Source: Lepidostoma basale (Eukaryota > Arthropoda > Insecta > Trichoptera > Lepidostomatidae). From it: a stretch of 64,000 nucleotides of DNA. Positions within the stretch are counted from its first letter, which is position 1; each line of letters starts with the position of its first letter. The notes under the pieces were generated by a model. It did no database searches and was not told the DNA's origin. It saw nothing but the letters and a program-made list of their open reading frames with translations. The position numbers and the translations under genes are program-made. Of this stretch, positions 38,431-50,805 are shown piece after piece. The stretch is from the NCBI GenBank assembly GCA_022606425.2, contig JAHDVF020000208.1, forward strand, positions 1,784,501 to 1,848,500, read 5' to 3'.

Positions 38431-40825
38431 TTTATTGCCTGCTTCAGGTTCCAGTTCTCGACACTTCCTAGGTATTTCCACGTAATCTATAGCCTAAGTA
38501 GGCCCAGTAACGCACCGAGGACCATTTCCGGAAAATTCTTATTTTGATAACATATTAATTTATGGGCTCAGCGCAGCGGCGGCACTAGGGAATCGCGATT
38601 GTGAAGTTATAAAATAAAAAAAATAAATTATTCAATTAAAATATATCTCACACTGTTAAGTAAACTAGGAGTTTCCATTTATATACCATATGTGCAATAT
38701 TAACTACTGTAAATATACAAAACTACAATATATCAAATATTGCATACAAACAAATAACTGGTACGTCACTGAGTGAATTCTGTTCAGAGCCAACCACTAT
38801 ATTTAAGATGTTGCCATACTTTTATTTTTAAAAAAAACTCTACGAGTATAATGGTGTTGCGTTAATTTTGAGAGTAATATTATATTTGCAGACGGTAAAT
38901 AATGCTATATATAATATAATTTCACTCATTATCAAAAAGTTCATATAAGCGGTATTTTATTTACTCCTTCAGCTGCGAGTTATTACTTTACTTTAAAAAT
39001 ATTTGTGCGATTAAAATATATCTTTGTGGTTACTATGCCACTGAATACACTTTCGTACTATTGTTGATATATGTATTTTTTCGGAAAGAAAAAACTCTGT
39101 CTTCTGTTTCTTTGTATTTCATTGGAGAGCTTTCAAGCTGTCACTGCTGAGCAGACCACATCATGAATCAAGTCTAAAGCGATATCTAGAACCTACATGT
39201 CCCGCCGTGCCCGGCTGACGATATCCTTGACTTGCCGCCAATGCTTTGACATTCGAATACGAAATTTATCAGACAAACGGCCGTTTTCTAAGACACGTTC
39301 TTTCAAAATAAAATAAATAAACTAACTATGAAAACTACTCAAACAGCCTTGCGTCCTAAAATATGGAGTGTGGTAGAAATATTATTATATTTGCTCAACA
39401 TTACGGCCAGCCAAGATAAAGTCAATAATATAATACATCATTGCCGCAAATAATGCAACTCTACCAGAAGGTATAATGTCACATTTGTGTAGTCCGATTC
39501 TCGCGTTCTTGCAAATATTTGCTTCACAAACTCTTGCGCAATATAACAGATGTTTCAATGTCAACGTTCACGCAATTATTTTATTTAGATTTTTATTGGA
39601 AAATTCTTTACATACATCTTTAAAAACATAAAATCGGATTGATTCGAAACCAAAATAACTAATTAAGCAAATAATTTTACCGAACAGTCACGTCTGCGTC
39701 TGCTCAAACAACCGTATAATGAATTAAAAATACATAATAATTATTTGTTTTATAATTAAACCCTCTTTGACACTTTTTACATAACACTCGCCATAAACAC
39801 ACGGCGATTTCGATGTTCACATTTTTATGACACATTGAATTCGCACAAACTCTGTATTTTCTGAATGTTAAGCAACTCTTTCGTAAAATCATTTGAACAC
39901 GTAAACCTGTATTTTTTACACATTTGTCCGGTTTGTTGTATTGAATAATATTAGCGTGGATCATTTATATAATCGCATACTTTTATGATGTGCGACAAAA
40001 TAAAATATTATAAATAATCATATAACAGGAAAAAGTCGTAGAATTTTGTTTAACAATTTGTTCTGAAGATTCAAACTCATTATATAATGTATACGCATGT
40101 ATACATAATCGTATATTTATGCATGAACTCGAATGTGTGTACATGGATATTCCAATAATTGTTTATGAATATATTATAGATATAATGCGAAGGTTCTCAT
40201 TCTAATCTTAGAATACTAATCCTAAATTATTATTTGCCTCGCTTCTTGGACAAAATATTTTTTTCACCTTCCATTACAAGCCGCGCAGATATTCGTAATA
40301 GCACCACTGAAGTGATGGAATGATTACGTTTGATATTACATTTATGCCTTTTAAAATTCCTCGGATACTTCTAACCTAACCCGACATTCCCGAATGAATG
40401 GTCCAATGGTTTTGCTAACCTTGGGAGATATGGTTTCGAATTAAATTTGTTTTCTTGCGGTTCGTAAAAACGTCTATAGCCAATTTCGTAGACATTAATT
40501 TTATTATCGAAGTCATTTTCAGATTGTTCCGTGATGATTTGTTTCGTGGGCATTTGAAATTCCTCGCAGTGAGATATCAATCAACGTTAGAAATTCATCA
40601 TCGATAATAATGCTATTTTCAATACAACCTATTACATATTTATATTTTGATAGAAATATCAAACAACCCTATATTTCAACAAAAATTGCACACTTATGTA
40701 AGTATATCGACCAATCGCCATATAAACATGCTATAGTTCCATTGAGGCGATTTAAATTAAAAATTGTAATTTTATCTATCATATACTATTCCAATTCCCA
40801 TCTCCTACAACTGATAATTTAAGGG

Positions 40826-40985
40826 AAAATACCAGGAAGGAGAGGATCAGGTCAGAGAAGACTCTCATGGTTGCACAATTTAGGACAATGGTCAGAAGTA
40901 GCACTACATCGCCGCTTAGAATCAACGTGGTGGAAATAGCCTTGAAGATCGCTAACCTTCGCAGAGGAGACGGAACTTAGAGCAG
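40826..40985 (+). mobile_element. C-terminal scrap of an RTE/BovB-like element
   Basis: In broken frames it reads LSWLHNLGQWSEVALHR, then RINVV, then ALKIANLRRGDGT and a stop. This matches the known tail of RTE proteins (SWLxNLxxW...IAxxIANLRxGxGT). It is a different subfamily from the GTTA-tailed copies. Confidence 0.6.
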
Positions 40986-41869
40986 AAGGAGTTACCAGTG
41001 ACAACTATTTCAGTTTTAAATCATTAAGGAAACGCGATAAAAAAAATAAACATTAAATCATACAAAGGTTTTAAATTTTTGATAGCACCCTTTTCTATAA
41101 CCTAAAAGTAATAAATTTATCACTATCTGATTCCCGAATGTTACTCTCATTACCATAAAATCGTAATGATGATAACACCCGTTGTAAATACGGTAGCACT
41201 AACAATATTCATCAGACAAGTATGAAGCCACATAGTTAAAAGACGTTATTTATTCGAAACCTGTTTCATTTGGGAGATGGTTCCCGACGACCTTGATATG
41301 ACCGGTGAATCCGTTATTATAGGTAATTTGCCTGACAAATTGTTGTTTTGAATCTTAAATAATTGTGCAAATTTTGAGGATAACCAGCAATCATTTAAAT
41401 AATTGGAAACCCTTGCGACGGGTTTCTCCACCTCATGGTACACACGGAGAGGTACGTAAGTAGGTTTATTCCAATTCGTCTTTACCTTTTAAGATAAATC
41501 TTTAAAAATGGTTAAAACATCAACGAATTGTTATATTTTTTCAATCAGAACAATTATTAGATAATTAAAATAATCTTAATGTTTATATTGTGTTCACAAA
41601 TAAAATAAATAAATATAAGTACCTATTAATATATAATAGATTTTCAAGTATAAATATATGATTTATTATGATGAAAATCGTTATCATATTTGATAATGCA
41701 CTAGCAGGCCCAAATATTTCAATCCCATTAAATATAATAAAAATGACGTTTCACGACGAAACAATAAATACAAATATATATTATAGCCTAATGATTTTGC
41801 TAACATATCTCTGGATGGAATTTAATTTTAAATACTAATACAAGAAAACGATGTTTTGTAAGAGCGTTT

Positions 41870-42145
41870 TCAACTTTTGTCTTTATTTCGATCTCGACCG
41901 GTTTCGCCAGGCTCGCTGGATTCATTTGCAGCAAAGTTTATTTCGATCTCGACCGGTTTCGCCAGGCTCGCTGGCATCGACAGATTTGTGTCTGGTGATG
42001 CCAGTAAGTTTGTCGATGCCAGCGATCCTGGCGAAAGGGACAGGTTTCGCCAGGCTTATGGTTCAGCCAGTTCCTGCTCAGGTTCCAGCTCAGGTTTGTA
42101 ATAAAGACAAAAGTGAAAGTAGTTCTTAAAAAACATCGTTTTATT
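41870..42145. repeat. Complex copy of the CCGGTTTCGCC repeat with a 55-bp tandem duplication
   Basis: TTTATTTCGATCTCGACC followed by GGTTTCGCCAGGCTCGCTGG occurs twice, starting at 41882 and 41937, a 55-bp period with about 40 identical bases. The right part holds GTCGATGCCAGCGATCCTGG, another GGTTTCGCCAGGCTT, and the end AATAAAGACAAAAGTG ... AACATCGTTTTATT shared with 35573-35665. Open frames here are repeat sequence, not genes. Confidence 0.65.
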
Positions 42146-42375
42146 CATTAAACATTTTAAAAATACAAATATATGTTATGAATAATACCAACATCATTTT
42201 TTAGCAAGAATATGTTGCAAAACATACACAGCTGCATTTCTCTGGAAAAATGTTGTTTTAAATCTATTTTTACGCGAAACGTTATGTTTGGATATAATAC
42301 GAGTATAGCTATGAACTCTTGTGATATTCAGTAAGTTTATCGACGGTAATATATAAATATGTTGAAAGCGCTAAT

Positions 42376-42590
42376 GTGATTCCTAACGAATGGACAATCG
42401 GGCGAGCTGCCCTGGGTGCGGGTGGTGTCCCGTGCCGAAATTCCTCGTGGCACCTAACAAAGCCTGCGGTGACGCACTCGGCGAGGAATCCGCCAGGTAC
42501 CCTCCCTCCTGCCCGCCTGCCCCGCCGCCCGCCGCCCCGGGCCCTTCGCGTATTCCAAACCCATTAATAACGATCCCGACCTTTTAGAAT
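42376..42590. other. GC-rich island in intron 1
   Basis: From GGGCGAGCTGCCC to CGCCGCCCGCCGCCCCGGG, strongly G+C-rich. Two plus-strand frames stay open because of composition. No protein similarity recognised. Confidence 0.4.
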
Positions 42591-42694
42591 GCACTCTTAA
42601 AATTACTCTTCATTATGCCCACCTCGCTTCATTTCGGAGGAAAGAGAGTGCGCCATTTGTGATTTATTTGCAGCGTTTTTTAATTAGCCGGCAG

Positions 42695-42905
42695 AGCTTC
42701 GATCTTTATTCACAATGTATTTTTTGAGATCTTGGGTATATCCCTGTAACTTGTCTTCTTCGACCGACGTGTCGTAGATCGTTGCAGACTCCATCTTCAG
42801 GGTAGCGAACGGGGTAGGAAACGTAGGTCGAAGAAAACAAGTTACCACCAGAAGATGGCAGCGAGCTACCGAAACCGGTCGAAGACACAAACATTAGTGG
42901 ATTTT
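42695..42905. repeat. Diverged foldback repeat with AAACCGGTCGAAG
   Basis: TCTTCTTCGACCGACG near 42756 is complementary to GTAGGTCGAAGA near 42826 and also pairs with ACCGGTCGAAGAC near 42875. The core CGAAACCGGTCG ties it to the same dispersed family. Confidence 0.5.
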
Positions 42906-43526
42906 AACTAAATATACTCGTACATTAAAAAATAATAATAATAATTTTCATTATAGAAAAATGTCGGATATACCAAGATCCCAAAAAAACATTGTTACCA
43001 ACAGTGAAAATCTACTTAACCTTTGTTTACAAGTTTTTTTTATCTTTGAAAACGTACACACTAAATTAGAAATATAAATAATTTATGTTGTTTAATTTCG
43101 TTAATTTGTTTTACAATATGTTTATGTATGTTATGTTAAAAATCTATTTGACAACATGAAACAAAAATGTATATATAACAATACGTAAGGTTACTTAGAA
43201 TACCTATTATATATAACGTTATTATTAATGCCCTGTCATAAAAATGTTATAAACTCTAAAAAAACTAATGTGAATAATGTTCGGAATCCAGACATAATAT
43301 TCGCAGCTGATATCTCACCTACTCGTGAAATAAATGCTGTTTTAAAGTCGAACATTACACATTTATTATACTTGTTTTTATTTTCATGCAGAGAAAAAAT
43401 ATTAGACTTCATTTGTTTACCTTTCTAAGCGTTCCTTTCAAAATCAGTTTAAAGAAAGTGGTCTCCTATATTCTCAACTCTAAAGTATTTAAAATAGCAT
43501 ATGTTGAAGGTACATTTATATACTCG

Positions 43527-43795
43527 TACAAATGAAGACTGCAGGGGAAAAACAAGGAATGTCAGTTAAAATTCAAAATAAATGTAATAATGCCATCTAG
43601 CGGCAGTTGTACGTATCTATCCACAGTAAAATTTTCATATTCAAAAATCATGTGTGTCATCGACTATGGCCAGATAATCGATTGCTAATTGCTAAGAAAT
43701 ATATAGACTTTAATTAGCTTTATTCTCAATTTATTCAAATTAACCTTCTACTGACATTCCTTGTTTTTCCCCTGTAGTCTTCAAATGAAATCCAA
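43527..43795. mobile_element. MITE-like element with about 37-bp inverted ends
   Basis: The left end has GAAGACTGCAGGGG, then AAAAACAAGGAATGTCAGT. The right end is its near-perfect reverse complement (ACTGACATTCCTTGTTTTTC and onward). The 190-bp interior is noncoding and includes a GCCATCTAGCGGCAG motif. Confidence 0.75.
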
Positions 43796-44137
43796 ATTGA
43801 CAACACGGATTTTATTTACCCGATCATTCGTGTTAAATATTTCAAATTGAACTGAACTTGAAATGTTTCTCTGCAAACAAAACAATGAAAAATATTGAAA
43901 CAATCATATTCATCCACCTGATTTTTTTAACGAAATTTATTGTTATGCTGTAAGTTGATCAAAAATATTCTAACAACCAATTAATTCAACACTTTGGTGC
44001 AAGGGATTCATTTGCAGCAAAGTGTAACATTTTTGCTGGTTCTTTGGATGCCACATGGGCCTTTAATGTGGTAGTTTCCCCTTGCTTTCCATATTTGTAT
44101 ATAGCAGGTAATTTGAGCCCAATAAATGTATAAAATG

Positions 44138-44312
44138 TTTTAGCTATTGATACTCATGACATGTGATAGGTAGACGATCTTCGTGGCAAAGCCGCAAGAA
44201 CTATGACTGCTACACCGAAGGTCGCAGGTTCGATTCCCGGCGATGGCAGTGTGATTGTTACACTGTCTTTGGTCTGGTCACGTGACAATAAAGTGGCGAT
44301 AGATCCAATAAA
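44138..44312 (+). mobile_element. tRNA-derived SINE fused to an inverted SINE tail
   Basis: The part from 44174 is a plus-strand copy with B box GGTTCGATTCCCGG, GTGATTGTTACAC and CACGTGACAATAAAG. Just before it, 44138-44173 reads TTTTAGCTATTGATACTC and ATGACATGTGATAGGTAG, which is the minus-strand 3' end of the same family. The two are joined head to head. Confidence 0.75.
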
Positions 44313-45489
44313 TAAATTTCAATATTCGCTACCAAATGATTGAAAGTTGTGTATTTTAGGTTACCTGCCTTCAGTTATTATATTATTCACGATGAAATAA
44401 TATATAATTTTGATAAATTGAAATTTATCTAAACTCTTATACCGGATTATTAGCGTTCGACTATCATGAGAATTGTTGGGACTCCATGGTTAACTTTCAA
44501 GCAAACTTTTTTTGACCAGTCTTTCTGGTCTTTCAGGATCGTATATTAGTTACAGGCGGCCACAATCGTCACTTTCTTCTAATCTCTTTCTCGCCCGTGT
44601 CCGGCTGTCCGTCCAGCCTCTCGAGCTTAAATATTAATAAATAAAGCTGCATAAAAATAACCGGAAATAGACCACTCTCTCAGTTGGTCGTAAATATTAT
44701 TATTTGTATCTCATTCGAGTATCATAAATTATCTACGGGTAATTTACTGCCAAACAAAACACTTGTATAAAATACAGGTGTGTGCTTCATTTCACCCCTC
44801 TATTTCAGTGTAACGCTTCAAGATCAAGAATATATTAAATATACAACTAATCAGGAAAAAAACTTCTGTAATATTATAACTATGCAGGCATTTTATTAAT
44901 AATTTAATATCAATGAAAAAAAATCTGGCAGATTCGGATAGCGATTACACTAAATAACAAAATTTGTCCATTTTTTTGTGAAACAATACCTAGATATCAG
45001 TTATGTTTTTAACTGTAAGTATATGTCAAAGTTGATTTTTTTTTTAAATTAATTATTAATCAGACCCATTTGTTCGTAAAACATTTTATAACAAGTTCAA
45101 TTATTTTGAATCTAATTTATGTTTTAATCTATTCTGAACCATTAAAACTAAAAGACTTCCCTAAACCACAAAATTCATATATTATAGTAGCATATAAGAT
45201 GTAAATATAATATCATTATATTTTATAGCTTAATCGGCTTTTCCAATAAAAATAAAATATAATATTATTATTTCATATAAGTCACTACATTAGTGTAATT
45301 CTGTACATTTTTGATTAGTATCGTACATAATTATATTGATTATCAAATGGAAATATTTTAGTACCTGAAACTGAATACTTGTCAAAGTTCATTTTTGTTA
45401 ATTCTTTGAAAGTAGTAAATGGATATATTGATTAAAAACACAATATTTCGCAGTCACCCTTTATAAATTAACAGAAAGTGACAATAACC

Positions 45490-45965
45490 AACTAACCTTC
45501 TCGCCGTTTCTACCTTTCTCTACATTTGTACATCGTAACATGTACGTTCGTCGATTTTTCCGACTTCGAAAATGGCCGCCTTTTAGTATTTGATTAATTT
45601 TGTCATTTTGTCATTCCACGGCTTCTCTTTCCACTCATACTGATTTTATACAATATTTTAACCATTTTTCACTCGTCAATTCGTTCCGAATGTCCAAAAC
45701 ATTATATATTTAATTTTACCTATGATGCAATCGTCTATCTTACATTTCTTTCTTATATCGTCGTTCGAGGTTCTATTATTTATCGTTTTCCCACACATTC
45801 TTCTCAACGAACTCATTCCTACGAGATTTATTATACTTGTATCCTTATTTTGCCAGCTCCAAGCTTTACTTGCATACATACGGGTTGGCACTAGAATAGT
45901 AGCAATACGCAAGTGCAATAATCATATGAGGCCCGAAAATCGTACTTTCGTAAATACTCTTGTCA
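45490..45965 (-). mobile_element. Old RTE-like retrotransposon fragment
   Basis: The minus strand encodes diverged forms of the same C-terminal motifs: ILVPTRMYASKAWSWQNKD, MSSLRRMCGKTINNR, DDIRKKCKIDDCI. The terminus (CTTCTCGCCG, GTACATCGTAACATGTACG) is also recognisable. It is the most diverged long copy in the window. Confidence 0.7.
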
Positions 45966-46938
45966 GATCGAAGAGGGGTGTTTTTTTTATCAGATAGATA
46001 ATTTTGAAAAATACGGAATTTACTCGTATGAACGTATTTGGGGTGTTTGCTACAGCATCAACCCTTTTCGCTTTTACACACATTTTGAAATAATCCTGCA
46101 TTTGTAATGTGAAGAGCTCACACGTACATATCACGGTGTCGCTATTGCCCACGTCCTCGCCGGGTACACTAGTCACGGAGGCGAACAGTAATCACGTTAC
46201 CAAGTTATACAAAACCTTTGTTTAATATTCTTGTTTAATGTTATTCTGATAACATAATCTATTCCCCTCCCCCTCCTCTGCCCCTTCTGCATTCCTTGCA
46301 CTATTACGTAGTGGAAATTTGCAGTCCTCGCATTCCTACCTGGCAGATGTACGCTGTGTATTTTATCTTAGCTGCTAAGTAAATTCAAAATAATTTATTA
46401 TTTCTTTGGTGCTGTTATGATATCATTTCATGTTGTATCCTCAATCAAATGCAATAATGAGCCCTCAATGATTTAAGTATTAAATTCAACACGTCCCTGG
46501 TGTAGCCGTTAGGGGAGCAATCAATATAAATAGAGACTTATTTACTTCGGATATTTAAGATATCTGATATTTATCTTATTTACTTCGGATTCGTTCCCAT
46601 AAAGTATAATAAAATATGAAGCAATGTTAAAGAGGCTAGTTCACTTAACTAGATAGCATTCTGCTATTTTTCACGTCGAAATGTTGCTCTCATGTTTACG
46701 TAAAATTACATTAAATAATTCAATTTCTTTTGAGTACTGAAGGTTTTTCTTCTACGATTGCTAGCTAGTAACTAGTTAACCATTGTGTAGTTTGTACGCA
46801 GGGATAGCAGAGAACTATTCGTTACAAACGTGGCGTTTTATACCCCTTCTTATATGCTTCCTTGAACTCATCTACATATTCATTCTACTTTAGAAAAAAA
46901 TGTTTAAATAATTTAAAAATTTCGATTAGATTTATTAG

Positions 46939-47113
46939 TAACACTTAGTTAAACACTTTTTTTAATATACTTGGTATGCAACCACTTTATTATGTAAGGA
47001 TGCGGGCCTACCGGTTTCGCTCGCACAGAGCGAAACCAGTAGGCCCGCATCCTCACATAATAAAGTGGTTGCCTACTAAGTATATTAAAAAAAAAGTGTT
47101 TAATTAAGTGTTA
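46939..47113. repeat. Long near-perfect hairpin element, 84-bp arms
   Basis: The left arm 46939-47022 runs TAACACTTAGTTAAACAC, then ATATACTTGGTATGCAACC, CTTTATTATGTAAGGATGCG and CCGGTTTCGCTC. The right arm 47028-47113 is its reverse complement with few mismatches, and only five bases (GCACA) separate them. A transcript would fold into a long double-stranded stem. It shares the CCGGTTTCGCT core with 19560-19645. Confidence 0.85.
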
Positions 47114-47874
47114 AATATGTCCAACCACCAAGTAATGGCTTATTATCAAAGATTCATTGGTATTCATTCGAGTTACAATATAAACAAAACGAATTAATTT
47201 CCAAACTATAATATGTTAGTTCATAAGAAAATTGTTATTTGAATATTGTGTATTTAATTATTTGAAATTTATAAATCACAATTATTTTCTCAAAACACGA
47301 TAATGTTTATACACTTGGGTGGTGAATTGAGGAGGAATGGGCACTAATGAATAGTATCTTTGGTGGGTCAAAAAAGTTAGAGAAGCGCTGGTGGAAATAA
47401 TGTAATCTTGTATTTTCAGAATGAATAGAAATACATTAATTGTACCGGGTGATCGGTGACTGTGGCGTGCTCTCCATCGGTGTGTAGATTCTAGTACAAC
47501 GAGGGTCACTCGCGTGAGAAACTCGGTACTGCGATGAATGTACCTAATTGGACGGCTCTTCTTTATCGGCTGTTCTCGTTCCGCGGCTGCCCCTGCAGAA
47601 TGCCTCCTACCATTTAGCATACACAAGTCATGGGAAGTATGCAACAGGCCGAGCGGAACAGGCGTCTTCCTTTGTCTAGAGATGTGCCGGGAAGATACAG
47701 AGCGCATTTCTACCGCTTTGTATTTTACAAGTTGATTCGCAAAAAAATATATTTTGTTCGCACGCCATTTTCTTCGAGATACTCGCTGCATTCAACAGAA
47801 AGTCTTTAATTAAAAATATACTACTAACGGTTACACCAGTGCTTCCAGCCTTCGAGCAATTATTAAACACACTA

Positions 47875-47998
47875 TTTGGTTTGATTCCCGGCGATGGCAG
47901 TGAGATTATTTCATTGCCTTTGACATTACACCAGACATGAAGAATTCACGTGACAATAAAATGGCAATAGATTAGATACCTCCCTATCACATGTAATC
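47875..47998 (+). mobile_element. 5'-truncated tRNA-derived SINE
   Basis: Starts inside the B box (TTTGATTCCCGGCGATGG) and continues with the family body and tail CACGTGACAATAAAATGGC, ending in CTATCACATGTAATC followed by AATCAAATCAAAT. It lacks the A box. Confidence 0.75.
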
Positions 47999-48932
47999 AA
48001 ATCAAATCAGTTTATTAACTCAACAGACATTACAAACACCATAAATTTTTAAGGCACCTGAGTACAGGTAAAATTATTTACATATATAGGTACGACATTA
48101 TACATATACAACATAATTACATTACATAATATATACAACATAATACCAAAAACGCATAAGAGATGGTTCGACATTAGTCTTCTGAACGTACTTTCACTAA
48201 TATGATGATAATCAATAGCTAAAAAGTTGTGTGCAGTAATTGGGTTCAAATAATCTGCTGTATTCAAATGTGGAATGCAACGGAAAACTACCGCATTAAA
48301 AAAGGTCCAAGTGGTATCCCAAGAACCAGCAAAGATATTAATAATTTGCTGCAAACCAGTCCATGGGGATTGACACTAAAGAATTGGAATACAATATTGA
48401 AGTCATATAAATAATTAAGCCTGTAATATCATCTTGAATTATCTTAAGTCAAGTGTCCCATAAAAATATTTTTTCGTATTTGCTTTTATTTAATATGATT
48501 CAACTACACATTTAAATAATATCAGTTATTCTGTATTTTCTGGACGTTTTCCATGTGTGTTATTTAAATAATTGATCCCAAACTTAACATGTTACTTTAT
48601 ACACGTATAATAATAAATTACTCTACCTTGATACAAGGCCTAGACATTCAAATATTCTGAAGAAGTTTTAGTTTAAAATAACGAAACAGCACACTGCTGG
48701 CCAATTCCCAAACATTTAAATCGAATAGAAAATAGAGTACTTATATATCTGCAATACGTAGGCGGCATACAATGAAATCATGTAGATGGAATCGGTTTAG
48801 AAATTTATATCAGAGCATTCAATAGATTATTATAAACAATAGTTATTCATTTGATACACGCAAAGGAAATTGTAATATATAAAAATACAAGTTTAAATTC
48901 CTCATATAAAAGTTATTTAAAAAATGTATATA

Positions 48933-49072
48933 CAGTAGAATTTCGATATAACGAATCTCAAGGGGTTTTGAAAAAATTGGTATATCAAGTGATTTGTTAT
49001 ATCGAGGTTCATTGTAATGCTATGACTAGTTCAAGAGGATTTATAAGAATTCGTTACATCGAGGTTCCGCTG
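48933..49072. mobile_element. pogo/Tigger-like MITE with TA duplication
   Basis: The left end CAGTAGAATTTCGATATAAC and the right end GTTACATCGAGGTTCCGCTG form inverted ends of the type seen in pogo-superfamily elements. Both sides are flanked by TA. An internal GTTATATCGAGGTTCA is a further copy of the end motif. At about 140 bp it has no transposase and depends on one elsewhere. Confidence 0.7.
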
Positions 49073-49565
49073 TATTCAAAATGAATTTGTGTAATTACCA
49101 GATTATCTATTCTTGTTTATAACACTTTCACGGTTATTTTCTAATGTCATTAAATTAATCTCAGTTAACGACATCGAATTAACGATAGGAAAACCCTCGT
49201 TGTTTACTTTCACAACTTTTCTAAATTATCTAATCGGAAAAGCGATGTCGTAATGCGATGTTCTTGGCGGCGCTCCAGGGAATATTTGGAACCGAGATAA
49301 TCTCAAGCCGAGACCAAACAACCTAAAACTGTACTTTGACGAAGATTGACGCTTTGAACCGACATTAATTAAACTTTTCTTAATTGTGTGTGCTCCGTAA
49401 TGTATCTACTTCTTTTAGACGAGAATTAATCTAAATCTCGTACTGGAACCCATAAACACATCAATATACGAGTATTATTATAATTATTAATGGATTTCCG
49501 ATAATGCTATTTTATTTCCCGATACAATTATGCAAATTACATGAATATATTGTTACAAAACTATG

Positions 49566-49603
49566 TATTTTCCCTACACATTTACTGCTGTGTAGGGAAA
49601 ATA
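49566..49603. repeat. Perfect 15-bp stem hairpin
   Basis: TATTTTCCCTACACA (49566-49580) and its exact complement TGTGTAGGGAAAATA (49589-49603) enclose an 8-base loop. It lies directly beside an RTE-like terminus. Confidence 0.85.
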
Positions 49604-49604
49604 C

Positions 49605-49730
49605 ACTGTAGGCAGGGAGAATGGACCGCCACACAACCCTATACTGACACACCTCTCTAGCTTCTTCCACTTTCATACAACGAGTCATACATGCACGTCG
49701 ATTCTTCCGACTTCTAACATGACCAACTAT
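49605..49730 (-). mobile_element. RTE-like 3' scrap
   Basis: On the plus strand it reads TGTAGGCAGGGAGAATGGAC, then CGCCACAC, CTGACAC, CATACAACGAGTCATACATG and CACGTCGATTCTTCCGACTT. These are the reverse of the terminal blocks of the RTE-like family. Confidence 0.65.
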
Positions 49731-49989
49731 TATTTTGTGAATAATAAAATTCGAGATTTATGAGAACCCCTACATCGTGGAGAAAACTGTATATTCGTTT
49801 ATAATAGAACCCGCAGCAACGTCGGCATCAACTGTTATCTACTCCGCAGAACCAATATGCTTTTTGTGTTGCCGGTAGGAAGAATAATTTTGATTTTGAT
49901 TACCATTGCCTCAGATATGATCATTTTTAGTATCAGAGGCAAAACAATACACTACTCAAAATAACCCCATCTTACTAGTTAGTTAGAAA

Positions 49990-50330
49990 GTTTCAATCCT
50001 GGGATTGGTTTGCAGCAATTTCTTCTATTCTTCTCTTCCATTCTTCCCTGTCTTGTGCGGCTCTTTTGAAATCTGCATATGATGAGCAGCGCACGTCCAC
50101 CAACAGGTCCTCCAGGTACTCTCGGCGTGGGCGTCCCCTAGAGTTTGTCCCCTCGGTCATACCCTCCATTATGGCATACAAGAGACCTTCTTGATGTATT
50201 ACATGGCCGATCCATCTTGCACGCCTTTCGGACAAGGTCCTGAGCAGGTGCCTTCCTCCTTCGATTCTTCGAAGAACTTCCCCATTCGCGATGTGGTCTC
50301 TCCAGACGTGTCTATTGACGTCATTTTATC
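49990..50330 (-). mobile_element. C-terminal fragment of a different LINE
   Basis: The minus strand encodes LSERRARWIGHVIHQEGLL, then EGMTEGTNSRGRPRREYLED, CSSYADFKRAAQDREEW and a final NQSQD. This is the well-known tail pattern (WIGHxxRH...RGRPRxxYxxQI...DRxxW) of RTE-like elements. It ends 475 bases before exon 2 of the muscle gene and runs opposite to it. Confidence 0.75.
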
Positions 50331-50805
50331 AATCCTTGCCGGAAAAGAACAATGTTTGTATCTTATTGTCTGGTATATTACGTATATACATATTTTGTAA
50401 AATTATTGAATAAATTTAACATCTCCCTCTTCTAATATGTCATTTGATAATCGAATAATTGAATTATTATACGTTTTTCCATGTTAGCGGTTGGGAAAAA
50501 TTACCTTTACTTTATAAACATAGAAAATATAATACTAGAGAAGCATTTTGAGATACAAAAGTTACACTGTAAAATTTAAAAAAAATATCTTAATGAATTC
50601 TTTTTAAAATACAACATCATCATCAGCCTGTATCCGTCTACTCCTAGACTTAGGCCTCCTCCATCTGCTTCTATATCTGTCCATCCTGGGCAACACGCAC
50701 CCATGTCGCACCCGCGGTCTCTTTAATTATTAAAACTGTTGGATCAAATTTTCCCCTTCGAAATTTTGAATTAAATAAACTGATCGCTGTTTCTTATTGT
50801 CGCAG

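Larger units (their letters stand above)
9749..50805 (+). other. 41 kb intron splitting the PDZ domain
   Basis: Exons 1 and 2 both meet this intron in phase 0, and together they encode one continuous PDZ domain, so this whole span is intronic for the full-length isoform. It is AT-rich and full of transposon remnants, foldback repeats and several GC-rich islands, listed separately. Stretches not listed, such as 10800-12650, 18450-20050, 21100-26450 and 38600-40800, show nothing I can name beyond simple AT-rich sequence and scattered repeat scraps. Confidence 0.85.

Noticed and set aside
47282..47791. Longest open frame in the window (169 codons, minus strand)
   Set aside because: No domain, signal or family resemblance; composition is that of noncoding DNA, and the overlapping frames have similar length. 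It might be part of an unrecognised repeat, but cannot be called a gene.
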